From Undaria pinnatifida (lineage: Eukaryota > Sar > Phaeophyceae > Laminariales > Alariaceae): 64,000 bases of DNA. Within the stretch, counting starts at the first letter, position 1. Each line of letters starts with the position of its first letter. A program made the translations under genes and the position numbers. The DNA lies in assembly GCA_012845835.1 (NCBI GenBank), contig JABAKD010000025.1, forward strand, positions 10,470,067-10,534,066, given 5' to 3'. Positions 59,940 through 64,000 of this stretch are shown here, piece after piece. The notes beneath the pieces are model-generated. The model was not told the DNA's origin, made no database searches, and was given only the letters and a program-made list of their open reading frames with translations.

Positions 59940-60160
59940 AGTGCCGTTCTAGATGCTAAAATTGACGCGCTTCTAGCTTGTCTCGCTCAGCACCCATCTG
60001 CGTTCACGTTGGAGTGCTGAACGGAGAAGGCAGCGCGAGGGGCGTTAGAGCCGCTCCCTAAAGTCAGTTCTCGAACGAAGCGACTGGACCGAACGATTCC
60101 AATTTCGAGCATACTACACTGTGGCCGAGACGAAACAAACTCCCAACCGACCCCAAACTC
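59940..60160 (+). repeat. Dispersed repeat of about 205 bp, copy 2
   Basis: Direct copy of 56,975-57,180 with moderate divergence. Confidence 0.7.
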
Positions 60161-60261
60161 TTCCTACATATATATGTACATTCGCATATAATCGGGTCAT
60201 GCATGCATTTGTATACCAGCTACAATCATTTGTGCCATGTATGGTACCCTGTGACCGATCA

Positions 60262-60655
60262 AGTACTTGAGGTTTGCCTGATATACAGTATGTCCATGTA
60301 GTCTACGGACGGACGTGTGATTCACGCATGCGTGTACGAGTTATAGGAGAGTTTCGTATTGGAAAATCGGGGCATTCCATAGGATGTAGATATTAAGGTG
60401 GTACGCTGTCAGGATCAGTCACCGCTGTTACGTTGATGGTTTGGTTGTGGATCGATTCCGATGGGATACGCCCGCTGTGGTTTCCTTTTGATTCTTTAGA
60501 GTTTTTGATTCAAGCACACTTTTTGATCTTCTCTTTAATACAACTCTTCTTCTACGTCTTCTCCCTTGGTTCTCTGCTTTCCTCCTCCGCCTGATACCGT
60601 CCCCACGGCGTCTTGCAATGGGCCTCACAAGGCTGATCACCCCAGCACTAGATCG
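60262..60655 (+). repeat. Direct repeat, left copy (candidate LTR)
   Basis: Matches 63,478-63,880: TCTACGGACGGACGTGT, CTGTCAGGATCAGTCACC, CGATTCCGATGGGATACGCC, CTGATCACCCCAGCACTA. The termini do not clearly show TG and CA, and no target duplication was identified. Confidence 0.7.
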
Positions 60656-63477
60656 ATCTATTATGCTTGCATGAGGGGATGATCTCAGCACCGGTCAGCT
60701 TGGGAAATGCGGTATGCAGAAGGCAGCCAGAGAAGACCATCAGATGAGGCGGAAGAACATGTACATAAAAACGTATTTTGTATTCATTACCGTACAATCC
60801 TCGTACACGCACACAACACGCACTGCAACAATCACACTGGCCCGGTTTGGCACAACTCATCCAATATGAAAGACTGGAAACACCAGGCATCCCAAACATA
60901 CTATGAACTCCTCGTCATCAACCATTTCCGTAGATCATATTCAGTTATACATCTACATGACATTGTTGCAAGTAACCGTTGGATCCACATTATCGTTCAC
61001 TCTCCCTGCTTGCAATACTGTCATGCTTCCTGTGCTTAAGCCATCCTGTATGAATACCCCAAAATTACAGATAATCATTGTACGCACTCATAATATCACA
61101 CAATGGTTCGAACCCAATGATCACCAAACGCAAACCCAGACAACAATTCCCATCTAATTATTTGCCGCTGCAATGGAATGCCGTTTCCAACAGTATCCTA
61201 TACATCAATCTCAAGGAAATACCCTTAACGGAATGCACGTTATCCTACTATCTTATAATACTATCAGATGACTCTACTGCAAACCACAAGTACATTACTC
61301 CAAACCAAGCTAATGGTCCTCCTTTCGTGGATGACATCACATTCTGTCTCATACTTCCAATCAATATGCATCCAACCTTGACTTGGAGGATTCCATATTG
61401 GAATCAAGACTAAGCTCAACTCCACTACTCTATATCAATTTTTCCAAACATTCCTCCCCAGAAATTTTTATCGATATGCCGTATATCTTGGCGTTTCAAT
61501 TAATCCGTCTTTCTTCATCTCCATAGTCAAACCAAGCTGCAATAAGAGGCTATAACTGGAAAAATCCGTACGAGCAATAGCATTCCAATCTGCTCCCCTG
61601 CTCGCTGCCTTTTTTCTAAAGTGGCTTCATATATGCATCATTCCATCTAGACTAATCCGAGCTCAAACGCAGAAGCGTCAAATTCAATCAACGTATAAGG
61701 GCATCGCCTTCAACTGTTTCATGGTCCATAAACTTAGCAAAGATATAACTCCCCCACTCCGGAATCAAGCCACATTTTGTCCAACCAGTTCCGCTGTGGT
61801 TTAGTCCATGCCTAGCTCTCAAAACACGTTGGTAGGCAGAGGTTGTGCCAGTACTCGGCGCCAAGCGGCTAATGTGGCCACCTAGGGCTAGGAAACGAAA
61901 TAGTTTGAACGCGCGCTGTTGTGTTCATTCCAAGTAGACCAGCCTAATGCGCTGTGTCTTTCTTCCGCTCTGACGCGTGCTACGATAGAGGTAGTATATT
62001 CGGCTAAAATATTTTCCGAGTGACGGAGATCGTTAACACAAAAATGTCGGAATGTAATTGTTTTGCTTGAAGTTGATCTTTCTTTACCTAGGCTGTGAGT
62101 CTTTTCATCGAGGTTCATCTTCAGTATACTCAAAAATCAGTTTTTGGGTAAGGTATAGACTCCCTCAGGTTACGAGCCTCAGAAAGTAAACGCTGTACCT
62201 CTACCGCAGCATGCGTCCCCTTCCCGAGTCAATCCTCTGTGGGGCGACATCTGCTGTATGCCCCCCCCTCTCTTTCGGGTGGGCCAACCCGAGCCGCGCT
62301 GCAAAGCCGAATCTAGACCTAGCCGCGGCTGATGGGGGGGCGGACGGGGGGGCAGCGAGGGTGTTTTGAGAGAGCACACCGTTGCTGGTAGAGGCGTACC
62401 TGGTAGTGCATGAACCTTGTTATTGGATGCTGTCGATTATTTTGTCGATTAAGTAACCGTATAGATACTGTTGGATTATTCCCGTTGACCTCTGTATAAT
62501 ATGGTCGCCTTGCGCGCAACAGAACCTTTCGATTTCTGAACCATGAACCCATGACCCATGATCACATGGTCGTGATCATGTTCGATTGAATAGTCGGAGG
62601 TCTGCACGGCTGGGGGACAGTGAGAATGCGACCGGAGGGTATTTTGTGTGTTCATGATCAGTGAATTTTGATGTTTGTTCAAGTATTACGTTCGAGAAGT
62701 CATGGTTGTTCGACTGATTATTGTGGTCAATGCTGACTACTGATTTTCGTGAATCAATTGTTTATTCTGTAGTTGCACGTGGCTAGGGCTCTAGCCTCGG
62801 TGAGCAGATACGTTGATGACACGCCCATTAGGATACTTGGATGCGCAAATTGTATACCTACCTGGTATCTGGTTGTCGGAGTGATTGATGGCTGTTTCGT
62901 TATTTCGTTGATGGAGTTGGGGGGATCCTGGAGTAATTTTATTGATGTGTTGGGAAAGGATAATAGATAATTATTGGATGTGTGAGATGAGTTTCGGAGA
63001 TATACTGGGGGAGATCTCTGATTGTATTTGAGTTCCAGGCTTACCCTATTTGTTGAGTGGTATGCTACACATTTTGATTTTACTTTTGGATTTGAGATTC
63101 GGATGCTTGAAGTGTTTGAGTATGGCTTGCTTTTTTTTTCCCCGGGGATTTGGTTATTGGCTATTATTGAGAAATCACGTTTGGGTTTTTGATTTCTGGC
63201 TGATTCTATGAGGGGGATATTGATGACATATTTGGGGAAGGAATTTCGGGCTTACACTTTGTAGTTTGGGATTTTGCGTAAGGCCAGATTAAGTCTATAT
63301 TACAGTTGGGTTGGGTTTGTGTTTGTGTTGGGTTGGAATTAATGTAGCAAAATAGAGACACGATATGCTGGTGAAGTAAATGACGATTTTTGTTTGATAG
63401 GGATGAATACTTCAGAGGTCTGGACTGCTATCGAGGCGGACATACAAGCAGGGGGGATGAAATGTGTAGTTTTAATA
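60656..63477. other. Sequence between the two direct repeats; no recognised gene
   Basis: About 2.8 kb with no recognisable polymerase or capsid motifs. 60,900-61,420 has long plus-strand frames with an AT/CA-rich composition. 62,700-63,370 is T/G-rich. If the flanking repeats are LTRs this would be a non-autonomous interior. Confidence 0.35.
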
Positions 63478-63880
63478 GTACTTACTTGCAGTCCGCCCGA
63501 TTTTCAGTATGTCCTTGTCGTCTACGGACGGACGTGTCGTTCACGCTTGTATGTACGAGTAATACATAGGAGAATTTCGTGTTGGGAAATGTGGGCATTC
63601 AAATGGATGTAGATATTGAGGTGGTGTGCTGTCAGGATCAGTCACCCCGGTGGAAGCATGCCTGTTACGGTGATGATTTGGTTGTGGGTCGATTCCGATG
63701 GGATACGCCGGCCGTGTTATACTTTTTACACTTTATAGTTTTTGGTTCACATTTAATTCTACATATTTTCTATAAAATATATCGTCTTTACGTCTTCTTC
63801 TTTGGTTATCTGTTCTACTCGTCCGCCGGATCTCGTCGCCACGGCCTACCTCATGAGCCTGATCACCCCAGCACTAACGC
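63478..63880 (+). repeat. Direct repeat, right copy (candidate LTR)
   Basis: Copy of 60,262-60,655, with an extra GGTGGAAGCATGCC segment and AT-rich divergence in the middle. Confidence 0.7.
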
Positions 63881-64000
63881 TGTAGAGTGATACTTTTCCC
63901 TGATATAATAAAATATATATGTAGTCTAGACTACAGAAGTACGTCATACCAGGGGATGAATGCTTGTCAGGTGTGCGTCTGGTTCGAAATGCAAACCTGG

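Overview
This 64 kb window is nuclear DNA of a eukaryote, most likely a brown alga (Phaeophyceae). The strongest evidence is a complete 14-exon gene at 36,739-44,974 for a vanadium-dependent haloperoxidase of the brown-algal bromo/iodoperoxidase type. Its 13 introns are all GT-AG and 198-785 bp long. The genetic code is standard and gene density is very low. No bacterial or organellar genes, rRNA, tRNA or CRISPR were seen.

Layout. 0-9.4 kb is mostly non-coding. It holds exon-like fragments of an unrecognised, probably degenerate gene (about 2.1-5.75 kb), a tRNA-derived SINE (3.1-3.4 kb), a small inverted-repeat element (5.9-6.1 kb) and a MITE (7.04-7.32 kb). At 9,643-11,509 there is a short non-autonomous LTR element with a perfect 5-bp target duplication. 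12.9-17.0 kb is a purine-rich block of degenerate repeats. At 17,012-24,281 lies a full-length Ty1/Copia retrotransposon with two 400-bp LTRs; its gag-pol is broken by about seven in-frame stops and two frameshifts. 24.5-33.4 kb is repeat-rich, with poly-G/poly-C elements and a second SINE nested in one of them. 33.4-36.7 kb is upstream sequence, including a second MITE copy in inverted orientation about 390 bp before the haloperoxidase start codon. 36.7-45.0 kb is the haloperoxidase gene. 45.7-64 kb is again dominated by repeats: compound duplications at 47.3-50.5 kb, a 1.4-1.7 kb duplicated element (50.5 and 57.2 kb), a minisatellite, further poly-C elements, and roughly 390-bp direct repeats 3.2 kb apart near the right edge.

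The haloperoxidase is the only convincing functional host gene. It has a signal peptide, all vanadate-binding and catalytic residues, and an uninterrupted reading frame of 617 residues. It probably acts in the cell wall or apoplast, oxidising bromide and/or iodide with hydrogen peroxide. Everything else is best read as a mobile-element landscape with several layers of insertion. A short dispersed module of about 55-90 bp recurs about 13 times in both orientations and links many of the repeat blocks.
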